Program-made: the position numbers and the translations under genes | Part shown: positions 49,606-57,712 of the stretch, in pieces | How positions within the stretch are numbered: position 1 is the stretch's first letter | Layout: every line of letters starts with the position of its first letter | The notes under the pieces: model-generated | What the model saw: the letters and a program-made list of their open reading frames with translations, nothing else | What the model was told of the DNA's origin: nothing | Databases searched by the model: none | Assembly: GCF_001748245.1 (NCBI RefSeq) | Contig: NZ_BDFO01000001.1 | Location: forward strand, 4,297,853 to 4,361,852 | Direction of reading: 5' to 3' | DNA length: 64,000 nucleotides | Origin: Oligoflexus tunisiensis | Lineage (GTDB): Bacteria > Bdellovibrionota_B > Oligoflexia > Oligoflexales > Oligoflexaceae

Positions 49606-51392
49606 CGGCACTGGACACCATTACCCTTTGGATCTCACTCAAAACCGCCGCCACCGCCACGGTGCTGGCCGCCGGCTTTGGTCTCGCGTCCGCGGCGTGG
49701 ATGGTGTATCGCGGGCCGCGTCCGGGCACACGCCTCTTCGCTCTGATCGATTCCGTGCTCATCGCCCCGATGATCCTGCCCCCGACAGTCCTTGGCTTTA
49801 TCCTGTTGATGATTTTTGGAGCCCAAAGTCCCGTCGGCCGCTTATGGGAACGCATCTTCGGCAATCCCCTGGTTTTTTCCTGGCCGGCGACCGTACTGGC
49901 CGCCAGTACCGTGGCCTTTCCCTTGATGTACCGCACGACCCGAGCGGCCCTGCTGCAGGTCGATGGACAGCTCATCGCCGCAGCCCGCACGCTGTCGGAT
50001 CAGGGGGGACGTATTTTCTTGCGCGTGATCCTGCCTTCCGCCTGGCCTGGTGTCCTGGCCGGAACACTCCTGGCCTTTGCCCGCAGCCTCGGGGAATTTG
50101 GAGCCACTCTGATGCTGGCCGGCAGCATTCCGGGCCAGACCCGGACCATGCCGATGGCCATCTACTATGCGGTGGAATCCGGTGCCTATGCCGAAGCCGC
50201 TCTTTGGTCGGCGCTGATCATGATCATCAGCCTTGGCGTTATTTTCCTTGCGGAATTCCGCCTGGAAAAGGCTGTGATCCCCAGCCCCCGGCGCCGTCCC
50301 CCCGCTCCGAAAATTCCCCAGCACGAAGGCACGCTGGCCCTGCACATCATCAAGCAGCTCCAGGGTTTCGTCCTGGATCTTCAGTTTCAAAGCACGAGTC
50401 GTCGCATCGCCATCCTCGGTCCTTCGGGCTCCGGCAAGAGCCTTTTTTTGCGCTGCCTCGCTGGACTGGAACAGCCTGATGCGGGCTGGATTCAGGTGGA
50501 CCATAAGATTTTGTTCGATCGTGAAAGCCACGTGAATCGGAAGCCCAAGGCCAGGGAGGCCGGCCTGCTGCTGCAGCATTATGCTCTCTTTCCGCATATG
50601 AGCATTCGGGACAACATCCTCTTTGGAATGAAGACACCCAATCGTCGTGGGGCGGATGCCTGGCTGGAAAAGATCCACCTTTTGCAGCGTGCCGAACAAA
50701 GACCGCCGCAGCTTTCCGGAGGTCAGCAACAAAGGGTGGCCCTGGCCCGTGCCCTGGCCGCCGAACCACAGCTTCTGTTGCTGGATGAACCCTTTACCGC
50801 CCTCGATGCCCACCTGCGGGATCGCCTGGAACAGCAGCTTGTGGCTGATCTTTATCACTTTCCCGGCCGCCTCTTCCTCGTGACTCATAATGTCGAGGAA
50901 GCCTGGCGCATCTGTGATGAGCTGATCCTTTTGGATGAAGGTCGCGTGATTCGTCATGGCCCCAAGGCCGAGGTCTTTGCCGATCCACAGAATGTGGCGG
51001 CTGCTCAGCTGACGGGTTGCAAGAATCTCGCAGAAGTCACGTCCCGCAAGGGGTCCACAGTGACAGTGGAAGCCTGGAACTGCGACCTGGAGCTGCCGGG
51101 CGATGCTCCCGATTGCAGCTGGATCGGCATCCGCGCGCATCATATCGCTCTGTCCAATGCTTCGTCCCACGAAGCCAATACCTTCCCCTGCTGGCTCACG
51201 CGCATCAGCGAAGCTCCGCATCGCCTGACCTTCTTTCTAAAATTGCAAGCGCCGCCGCATGATGCCTTCGACGCGCATGTGCAGGTGGTTTTACCGCGGG
51301 AAAAAGCGCTGCAATTACAGGCTCAGCCTCAGCCCTGGTTTGCCACCCTTTCCCGGCAGCAAATCCTGCCTTTACAGACCCTTAACCCATAG
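49602..51392 (+). CDS. modBC: fused molybdate ABC permease and ATPase (ModB-ModC)
   Basis: 596 residues with a GTG start overlapping the modA stop. Residues 1-220 are the ModB permease: five or six membrane helices and the ABC coupling motif in ARTLSDQGGRIFLRVILPSA. After a Pro/Arg linker (PSPRRRPPAPK) residues 250-460 are the ModC ATPase: Walker A GPSGSGKS, Q loop LLLQHYALFPH, signature LSGGQQQRVALARALA, Walker B LLLLDEPFTALDAH and H loop VTHNVEEA. Residues 470-596 resemble a TOBE/MOBE-type oxyanion regulation domain (GIRAHHIALSN). The fusion gives one chain per half transporter, an unusual but known type of arrangement. Supplies Mo to the hydroxylase at 57.2 kb. Confidence 0.9.
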   Translation: MTALDTITLWISLKTAATATVLAAGFGLASAAWMVYRGPRPGTRLFALIDSVLIAPMILPPTVLGFILLMIFGAQSPVGRLWERIFGNPLVFSWPATVLAASTVAFPLMYRTTRAALLQVDGQLIAAARTLSDQGGRIFLRVILPSAWPGVLAGTLLAFARSLGEFGATLMLAGSIPGQTRTMPMAIYYAVESGAYAEAALWSALIMIISLGVIFLAEFRLEKAVIPSPRRRPPAPKIPQHEGTLALHIIKQLQGFVLDLQFQSTSRRIAILGPSGSGKSLFLRCLAGLEQPDAGWIQVDHKILFDRESHVNRKPKAREAGLLLQHYALFPHMSIRDNILFGMKTPNRRGADAWLEKIHLLQRAEQRPPQLSGGQQQRVALARALAAEPQLLLLDEPFTALDAHLRDRLEQQLVADLYHFPGRLFLVTHNVEEAWRICDELILLDEGRVIRHGPKAEVFADPQNVAAAQLTGCKNLAEVTSRKGSTVTVEAWNCDLELPGDAPDCSWIGIRAHHIALSNASSHEANTFPCWLTRISEAPHRLTFFLKLQAPPHDAFDAHVQVVLPREKALQLQAQPQPWFATLSRQQILPLQTLNP

Positions 51393-51523
51393 CCGCAAAG
51401 CAAGGCTGGTCAAGCGTTTGGTGTCCATCAGAGGCACCATGAGAGCGCTTGACCTTTGTCCTGGGACATGGTTCAAGAGGTTTCGTACATAATAATTCGA
51501 GGCCTGGAAAGCAGAGTACGCCC

Positions 51524-52678
51524 ATGCTTTGCCGTCAACTATCGCGACTGATCTTCATCATCACGGTGATCGCACTGACACCGATGCCGCGTCACGCCCT
51601 GGCGGAAACCGCTGGGGAAGCCTGGGAATCCAGCGCCTTCATCCTCCATTTTGAAAAACCTCCCGCCGCGCAGATTTCCTATCCGTGGCTCGACCAGCTG
51701 CGTGGGATCATGTTGCGCTCACTCAACAGTGCGGATCAGGGGCGCGATTTGAGCAACCTGCATAATGCCCTTGGCACCAAGGCTCTGTCGTCGTATGCGA
51801 AGTACGTGGGCCCGCATAAGATCACAGTGAATCCCCATCATGGCGCTGAAATTCGGCGCGCGGTGATCAAATCCATTCGCCTATATGCGCAGAAGGAAAC
51901 CAAGGGCAATGTCTTTCCTGAATCCTGGAAGGACGGTCTGCGTTTCAACGTGGGTGGTGGCGGTGGCGCGAGCGCTCCCGCACAGAAGGGTTTCATTCAT
52001 AACGGCAATCCGGAGCTGCGGTATGGGCTCAGACTCAAGACGATTGAGCCCAGTCGTGACACCATGAAACTGGCTCGTCTTGGTCATGAGGATTTTGAAT
52101 ATCTCGCCTATGCACCCAAGGCTCGGGTCATCTATGAGGTCGGTGAAGTCTATCCCGAGAACTATGCACGCAGTTATCCGGTCCACATCGCCCACGATGC
52201 GCCCGCCGAGCCCACCATCTGGTCTTCGTTACCCCGCCTGCCCGACTATAAATTCAGCGGCCGCATGGCACCACGGGGTTTGCCCGGTCCTGGGAGTCCC
52301 CTGCCCCCGCAGTCCCTGTTCCTCGATCAAAGTCAGGGTTACTATCAGCTCGAAGCGCAGTTGAGTGGAAACCTCAAGCAGGAAAACGTGCTGCATCGCT
52401 TCCGCGTGCCCATGTATGGGCGCATGAATTATCGGCAGGAACGCAACAAGGACTGGCAGTTCACCAAATCCACCTTTGAAAATTTGTATAGCAATGATGA
52501 GGGTTACGCGGTTCACCTGGAACGCTATCATATGGAAAAGCGTTATCAGCTGGCCTTCCATTTTCACCGGCTGATCAACCATTTCGAACTGCATGCCCAT
52601 CTTCCGGACAGCGCGTTCGAAAAGGACAATTTCTGGCGTCATCACCGCTGGGAAACCCGTTTCGATTTTCACTTCTAG
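51524..52678 (+). CDS. hypothetical exported protein
   Basis: 384 residues from the ATG at 51524; the frame extends upstream without a better start and the SD is weak. Signal peptide (LIFIITVIALTPMPRHALA). The mature part has a Gly-rich stretch, strand-rich regions with many Arg/His/Tyr, and a C-terminus (HRWETRFDFHF) that ends in a Phe, consistent with an outer-membrane-associated or beta-barrel protein. I recognise no domain. It may be a periplasmic or outer-membrane cargo of unknown type. Confidence 0.6.
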   Translation: MLCRQLSRLIFIITVIALTPMPRHALAETAGEAWESSAFILHFEKPPAAQISYPWLDQLRGIMLRSLNSADQGRDLSNLHNALGTKALSSYAKYVGPHKITVNPHHGAEIRRAVIKSIRLYAQKETKGNVFPESWKDGLRFNVGGGGGASAPAQKGFIHNGNPELRYGLRLKTIEPSRDTMKLARLGHEDFEYLAYAPKARVIYEVGEVYPENYARSYPVHIAHDAPAEPTIWSSLPRLPDYKFSGRMAPRGLPGPGSPLPPQSLFLDQSQGYYQLEAQLSGNLKQENVLHRFRVPMYGRMNYRQERNKDWQFTKSTFENLYSNDEGYAVHLERYHMEKRYQLAFHFHRLINHFELHAHLPDSAFEKDNFWRHHRWETRFDFHF

Positions 52679-52898
52679 TTTCGCGGACTTCCGCTGCAAA
52701 CCCAGGCCGATCCTGCCGCCCATTCGTATGCGCGAAAAATTCTTACTTCCGGTAATAGTTCCTCGCAACCCCCTGTATTTTCACTCGATTCACCTGTCCA
52801 TTCAAGTGCGCGCAAATTATTCCGTTAAGTGTTTTGTGCAACACATGCACCCGCCCCCTGCAAGAAACCACTGAGGGCGCCGATAGAGGAGACCAGCG

Positions 52899-53018
52899 AT
52901 GATCATGATCAGCAGGAACGCACAGTCAGCCCTCTTGCTATTCACAGCCGGGACGAATGCGACCGTCCTGGCCGGCCGCCGGGTCCCCTGCTCCACAGAA
53001 GTGGGCAATCCGTCCTGA
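52899..53018 (+). CDS. candidate 39-residue secreted peptide/lipoprotein upstream of regulator
   Basis: ATG at 52899 follows GGAG by seven bases. The peptide has a hydrophobic core (ALLLFTAGTNATVLAG) typical of a signal sequence, then RRVPCSTEVGNPS and a stop. The tail CSTEVGNP matches the N-terminal motif that follows the lipobox in lipoproteins of this lineage, for example CGSWSGNP in the lipoprotein at 53959. It ends 12 bases before the TIGR02147 start, so it might be a precursor peptide sensed by that regulator, or a lipoprotein remnant. Confidence 0.45.
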   Translation: MIMISRNAQSALLLFTAGTNATVLAGRRVPCSTEVGNPS

Positions 53019-53030
53019 AATGAGGCGTGC

Positions 53031-53945
53031 ATGGTCCAAAAGGACAAATCGAAAAAGTCCCAGCCGGTGCAGGACCGATTCGATAGCGCACGCGCGCAGG
53101 TCGATGTCACACAATTTACCTCTTATCGCGAATTCCTGAAAAATCTCTATGATCGGATCAAGACGGGCCGCAAGTCGTACTCCTATGTGCGCTTTGCGAC
53201 CGACCTTGGTCTTTCGGCAAGCAATGCGCTCTGGCTGGTGCTGACCATGCGACGGGATCTCAGCGAGGCCTCGGCGCAGAAAATTGCCACGGCTCTGGAA
53301 ATGCCGCACGAAGCCCGCAAGTATTTCATGCTGCTCGTTCGCCATAATAATGCGCGCGAACCAGGTCAGCGCGAAGCCTATATGAAAGAACTGGTCGTTC
53401 TTAAATCCCAACATTTCATGAACAGCGACGATGATGAAAACACCCTGGAGTTTTTTCAGGAGTGGTATCATCCCGTGCTGCGGGAAATGGTGGCTTTGGA
53501 TGATTTCAAGGCGGATCCGGACTGGATCAATGAACGCCTATTCCTGCGCCTTCTGCCCAAACAGATCGAGCGCAGTCTCGACCTTCTGCAGAAGTTGAAT
53601 CTCATCCGCTATGATGAAACCAGGCAGCGCTACGTTTCCACCGGAGAACAGATTTTCCCCAGCCGGGCGGTCGGTCCCCTGGCTGCGGTACGTTTTCACC
53701 AGAAGGCCTGTGAAAATGCGCGGGAAAGCGTGACGGCGGTTCCCTCGCAGCGGCGGGACCTGAACGTCATGACCCTCTCCATTTCAGACGAGGCCGCGGA
53801 GAAACTGAAAACGATTTTTCATAAGGCTTGTGAGGAAGCGATGGCGTTGGAAAGCCAGCCGCAACCCCGAACGGAAGTTTATCAGATCAACGTGCAGCTC
53901 TTTGCGTTGACGCGCAAGGCGCCTGGCACGAAAAACGAGACATAA
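53031..53945 (+). CDS. TIGR02147-family regulator
   Basis: 304 residues with ATG at 53031 after GAGG. The family signature is visible: TSYREFLKNLYDRIK at the start, then SYVRFATDLGLSASNALWLV, an HTH-like region (SEASAQKIATALEMPHEARK) and the characteristic EFFQEWYHPVLREMVAL followed by winged-helix-like repeats (LPKQIERSLDLLQKLNLIRY) and a C-terminal region (ETLxxIxx-type helices). These regulators occur in bdellovibrios, fibrobacters and relatives and probably sense a ligand. Here it sits between a short secreted peptide ORF and a lipoprotein gene, its likely target. Confidence 0.88.
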   Translation: MVQKDKSKKSQPVQDRFDSARAQVDVTQFTSYREFLKNLYDRIKTGRKSYSYVRFATDLGLSASNALWLVLTMRRDLSEASAQKIATALEMPHEARKYFMLLVRHNNAREPGQREAYMKELVVLKSQHFMNSDDDENTLEFFQEWYHPVLREMVALDDFKADPDWINERLFLRLLPKQIERSLDLLQKLNLIRYDETRQRYVSTGEQIFPSRAVGPLAAVRFHQKACENARESVTAVPSQRRDLNVMTLSISDEAAEKLKTIFHKACEEAMALESQPQPRTEVYQINVQLFALTRKAPGTKNET

Positions 53946-53958
53946 GGGACTGCAAGTT

Positions 53959-54849
53959 ATGCGAAGGCTCAAACTCAGGAATCAAGCGTGGTACCGTCCT
54001 GTCCTGCCGGGACTGGTCGCGTGCCTCTGCGTGTTCGGCAGTCCATCCTGCGGCTCCTGGAGTGGCAATCCTCCCAGCAGCAAGATTCAGACCGGAACCA
54101 CAACGCCTGTGGAAAAACAGGGAACGGTTGAGATCGTCATTCAGGGTACGGGCACCACCCTGCGCATTCTGGACAAGACCCTGGCGGTCACGGATAAAAA
54201 CGGCAAGTCCGCGGGCCAGATCGTCCTCGGTTCGGTTCAGTTGGTGATGAGCGATATCGTCGTTCGCCGCGACCGCAGCGACACCGGCACGGGCCCCAGA
54301 CTGGCCGGACCTTTTGTGCTGGATCTTCTGACCAACAGCATCAGTCCGAAACCGGAGAAGCTCACACTCCCGGAAGGCGAGTACAAGGACATCAGCCTGC
54401 AGCTTTATAAGCAGAGCGGCGGCAGCGTCCAGTTGGTCGGCACCTATGTGGCTGCCAATGACAAGACGTCGAATCTGAAGATTACGCTCGATGCGGATGA
54501 TTCCATCTCCCTGATGAAGGACGCTCAGGCCAAGGTCATCCAGGTGACAGCCGGAAGCAACCAGCAGATCGCCCTCACCTTCCAGATGGATAAGTGGTTC
54601 AACTTCTCCGGAAAGGATGCTGACTTTGCCGCGGCCGCCGGCCAGGATATCGTCATCGATGCGAGTGCCGCTGGGGACAATAAAAAGCTGCGCGATGCCT
54701 TCCTCAGCAATGTGAAGGCCGCTGCGGATTTTGACAAGGTGAATGGCATCCCGGATAATAAGGACAAGGGCGATAACAAGAGCCCGGACAAGGATAACGA
54801 CAGGGACAATGATAAAGACGACCGGAGGGATGGCGACGGTCGCCGGTGA
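53959..54849 (+). CDS. DUF4382-like lipoprotein with charged tail
   Basis: 296 residues. Signal with lipobox SPSC followed by GSWSGNPPSS. A DUF4382-like beta domain spans about 45-230 (GTVEIVIQGTGTTLRILDKT, GSVQLVMSDIVVRRD, LPEGEYKDISLQLYK), the type of domain found in bacterial surface lipoproteins. The last 30 residues are almost all Asp/Lys/Arg/Asn (DKGDNKSPDKDNDRDN), a disordered charge-alternating tail. It directly follows the TIGR02147 gene (13 bases), and the next gene starts just after it. Confidence 0.75.
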   Translation: MRRLKLRNQAWYRPVLPGLVACLCVFGSPSCGSWSGNPPSSKIQTGTTTPVEKQGTVEIVIQGTGTTLRILDKTLAVTDKNGKSAGQIVLGSVQLVMSDIVVRRDRSDTGTGPRLAGPFVLDLLTNSISPKPEKLTLPEGEYKDISLQLYKQSGGSVQLVGTYVAANDKTSNLKITLDADDSISLMKDAQAKVIQVTAGSNQQIALTFQMDKWFNFSGKDADFAAAAGQDIVIDASAAGDNKKLRDAFLSNVKAAADFDKVNGIPDNKDKGDNKSPDKDNDRDNDKDDRRDGDGRR

Positions 54850-54863
54850 CACTGAGGGCTGCG

Positions 54864-55781
54864 ATGGCCACCGGACTCAATGATTTTTTGAAGCATATCA
54901 AAAGCAATCCTCAAAACGATGTGCTTGTGGATCGCTTTACGTCCCTGGTCATGGAATTGGATGCCAAGGCCCGGCAGCCCTATTTCGAAAAGCTCTTCAA
55001 TCTGCTTGAGACGAGCAATCCCCATGGAGCCTTACGGGTAGCCTATTTCAACCTGCAGGCCGCGCGCGCGGCAGGCACCGGGAGCAGCCTGGAGATTGAA
55101 GCCCTGCAGTGGATTGAAAGGGCTTTTATCAAGCTCGGCAAGAGCGAGAATGCCTCCCTCGTGAAAGAGGAACTGGCTCGTCTGAAAAAGAAGCAGGTGC
55201 AGCCGCAGCCGCAGCCACCTCCGCTTCCGGATCGGCGCCGCAGGAAAAATAATGGGGAACGGCGCGCCGCACCAACAACGCCCAAGCCTGCGGCCCTATC
55301 CGCGCCCAGCCCGGCTGAACAGCGTTTCACGACCCAGCGGGCAGATTTTATCGCGAGCCTTTATGAAAGTTTCGCGCGGCAGCTCCTGGATGCCTTGATT
55401 GAGGAACTGGGTCAGTACAAGGGACGACCTCAAACCGAGGCCGCCGCCTCCCATATCATCAGGACCTTTCAGCAGGTCTATGCCCGCATGAAAGCCACGC
55501 TCCGCAATGCCGTGGCTGTGTTTGGTCACAATCCCCTGCTGATCGATGAAAAGGATCGTTTTCGCGATGAATTGATTCAGATCTTTTTGAAGTCGCCCTT
55601 GTTTACCCGGAACCGGGATCGCATTGCTTCGCAGAGAGCGCGCCTTGTGGCCTCGCTCATGACCGCCTGGTTTGATCAGCAGCAGCATATGCCCGAGGGC
55701 ATCCTGTCGCCAGAGCAGGAACGCCTGCAGAATAAGCTCCTGGAGATCGCTGTGACCGCTGTTCTGCGCTTTGACGACTGA
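54864..55781 (+). CDS. hypothetical helical protein
   Basis: 305 residues from the ATG at 54864 (GAGGG five bases upstream; a GTG at 54846 overlaps the previous stop). Soluble, mostly helical, with a disordered Gln/Pro/Arg stretch around 115-150 (QVQPQPQPPPLPDRRRR). A second helical half reads RQLLDALIEELGQYKG and IRTFQQVYARMKATLRNAVA. No recognisable family. It follows the lipoprotein gene closely and could be part of the same operon. Confidence 0.62.
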   Translation: MATGLNDFLKHIKSNPQNDVLVDRFTSLVMELDAKARQPYFEKLFNLLETSNPHGALRVAYFNLQAARAAGTGSSLEIEALQWIERAFIKLGKSENASLVKEELARLKKKQVQPQPQPPPLPDRRRRKNNGERRAAPTTPKPAALSAPSPAEQRFTTQRADFIASLYESFARQLLDALIEELGQYKGRPQTEAAASHIIRTFQQVYARMKATLRNAVAVFGHNPLLIDEKDRFRDELIQIFLKSPLFTRNRDRIASQRARLVASLMTAWFDQQQHMPEGILSPEQERLQNKLLEIAVTAVLRFDD

Positions 55782-55871
55782 TTTTTTATGCAGGCCCCTT
55801 GCCATTTTCAAAAACCCGGTCTATACCTTGACGAGACTGGTCGATCCACCCCTGAATGAAGGAGAGAGCCT

Positions 55872-55910
55872 ATGGATAGTGTAATCTTGAACAAGGGAAA
55901 GCCCTGCTAA
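55872..55910 (+). CDS. candidate 12-codon leader peptide
   Basis: ATG at 55872 is seven bases after AAGGAG and encodes MDSVILNKGKPC before TAA. Directly overlapping and downstream (about 55894-55955) GGGAAAG...CTTTCCC flank the region and can pair, so an attenuator-type or structured leader before rsgA is possible. Length is too short to judge as a gene on its own. Confidence 0.4.
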   Translation: MDSVILNKGKPC

Positions 55911-56032
55911 GTCGGTCTCCATACCGGTGCTCCTGACTCTGGCTTGCCTTTCCCGCCTATTAAAAAATCAACGACATCAACAAGACCGACACAATCGGTT
56001 CCTATGATTCCTTTTTGGGAAAGGCTAACGCT

Positions 56033-57100
56033 TTGACTCGACTCAAACCATTAGGCTTTGACGCCTCATTCTATTCTGAATTTATTAAAGACTCCGATCG
56101 CCCCGTCGTCCGCGTGATCGAACAGCAAAAGAATCTCTACAAGGTATCGGACACTGAGCACGAATGGTGGGCGGAACCGGGTGGCCGCTTCTTTCATGAA
56201 GTCCGCGGCCCGGAGGACCTGCCCGTGGTGGGAGACTGGGTGCAGGTGAATCGGGGGGCGCCCCACGATCGTCTGCAAATCCTGGCTTTGCTCCCGCGCA
56301 AAACGCTTCTGGCCCGACGCGCGATTGGCAAGGATCATGAGGCCCAGCTGCTGGCCGCCAACGTTGATCACATCTTTGTGGTCACGTCCTTGAATCATGA
56401 TCTGAATCCGAAACGTCTCGACCGATATCGGGCTCTGGTTCATCAATCCGGTGCCGCGGGCACGCTGCTGCTCACCAAAAGCGATCTGGTGGCTGCAGAG
56501 AAAATTCCCGCTCTCGTCGCCCAGGTGGAGCACAGTTTCCCCCTGCTGATCGTCAGCGGCATTTCCGGAGAAGGCCTCGAGGATCTGCAGAAAAAATTGC
56601 CGGCCGGATCCACTGCGGTCTTTATCGGCTCATCCGGGGTGGGCAAATCCACTCTGCTGAATGCCCTGCTCGGCAGCGCAAAGCAGGAGACCGCGGGCAT
56701 CCGGGAAAGCGACAGTCGCGGTCGCCATACCACCAGCAGTCGCAGTCTCGTCCCCTTGCCTTCCGGTGCGCTTCTGATCGATACCCCTGGCATCCGGGAA
56801 CTCGGTCTTTGGAATCTCGATGAGGAAACGCTGCAGGGCAGCTTCGATGAACTCGAAGGCTGGGGTGAACGCTGCCGTTATCGGGATTGCCGCCATGAAT
56901 CGGAACCGGGCTGCGCCGTGCAGGAGGCGGTTCGCACCGGACAGCTGGATGCGGGGCGTCTGGCCAGCTATCGCAAACTCCAGAAGGAGCAGGCCTTTTA
57001 TGAAAGGCGGCAGGATCAGCGCAAAATGATCGAGGAAAAAAACCGCTGGAAATCGATCCACAAGGCTGTGCGTCGCGAGCGCAGAAACCGCGGGGAGTGA
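56033..57100 (+). CDS. rsgA: ribosome small-subunit-dependent GTPase A
   Basis: 355 residues from a TTG at 56033, seven bases after GGAAAGG; the frame opens at a TTG six codons earlier. Order of motifs is the circularly permuted one of RsgA: an OB-like start, G4 LLLTKSD, G1 GSSGVGKSTLLN, switch I around RHTTSSR, G3 DTPGIREL, then the zinc-binding element CRYRDCRHESEPGC. It is a late 30S assembly factor. Cytosolic. Sits behind a short leader ORF, monocistronic. Confidence 0.9.
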   Translation: MTRLKPLGFDASFYSEFIKDSDRPVVRVIEQQKNLYKVSDTEHEWWAEPGGRFFHEVRGPEDLPVVGDWVQVNRGAPHDRLQILALLPRKTLLARRAIGKDHEAQLLAANVDHIFVVTSLNHDLNPKRLDRYRALVHQSGAAGTLLLTKSDLVAAEKIPALVAQVEHSFPLLIVSGISGEGLEDLQKKLPAGSTAVFIGSSGVGKSTLLNALLGSAKQETAGIRESDSRGRHTTSSRSLVPLPSGALLIDTPGIRELGLWNLDEETLQGSFDELEGWGERCRYRDCRHESEPGCAVQEAVRTGQLDAGRLASYRKLQKEQAFYERRQDQRKMIEEKNRWKSIHKAVRRERRNRGE

Positions 57101-57240
57101 CAGAGCCAGGGCGGCCGGCCAGGTTCAAGGTCGGTCGTCCCTTCGTTTCCTGATTGTTGCATATTTTTGGCGATTTTCTTTCGGAAGGATCCATTCCACA
57201 GTTCTCTTTTGATATTTCCCGCCTCAAAAGGAACTGAACC

Positions 57241-57702
57241 ATGAAAATAAAGTTTACCGTGAATGGCAAGGAAATGCAGACGGACCTGGATCCCGACATG
57301 CCGCTCCTTTGGGTTCTGCGTGACATCATGGGCCTGACTGGCACCAAATTCGGCTGTGGCAAGGCCCTTTGCGGCGCCTGCACGGTGCATTTGGATGGTG
57401 CCGCGGTCCGTTCCTGTGTGACGCCGATCCGTTCCGCTGAAGGCCGTCGCGTGACAACCATTGAGGGTCTTTCCCCGGATGGCAGCCATCCTCTGCAGAC
57501 GGCCTGGGTCACCTATGGTGTTCCCCAATGCGGCTTTTGTCAGGCCGGACAGATTATGACCGCTGCGGCTCTCTTGCAGCAAAAGAGCAGGCCGAGTGCG
57601 GAGGACATTACTCAGGCGCTGTCCGGAAATCTTTGCCGTTGCGGAACGTATAACCGCATCCGGGATGCTGTATTCAAGGTGGCTCAGGACTCCAAAGCCT
57701 AA
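57241..57702 (+). CDS. molybdenum hydroxylase small (2Fe-2S) subunit, IorA-like
   Basis: 153 residues. Two [2Fe-2S] clusters: plant-type ferredoxin Cys in KFGCGKALCGACTVHLDG plus the later RSCVTPI, and the helical domain motif CGFCQAGQIM and NLCRCGTYNRI. Length equals isoquinoline 1-oxidoreductase alpha and related aldehyde/aromatic hydroxylase subunits. It transfers electrons from the molybdopterin subunit encoded 10 bases downstream. SD AAAGGAA... precedes the ATG. Confidence 0.9.
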   Translation: MKIKFTVNGKEMQTDLDPDMPLLWVLRDIMGLTGTKFGCGKALCGACTVHLDGAAVRSCVTPIRSAEGRRVTTIEGLSPDGSHPLQTAWVTYGVPQCGFCQAGQIMTAAALLQQKSRPSAEDITQALSGNLCRCGTYNRIRDAVFKVAQDSKA

Positions 57703-57712
57703 ATGAGGTGGA

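Noticed and set aside
49842..51221. Minus-strand frame of 459 codons opposite modBC
   Set aside because: Opposite a transporter with all ABC motifs; no SD or domain.
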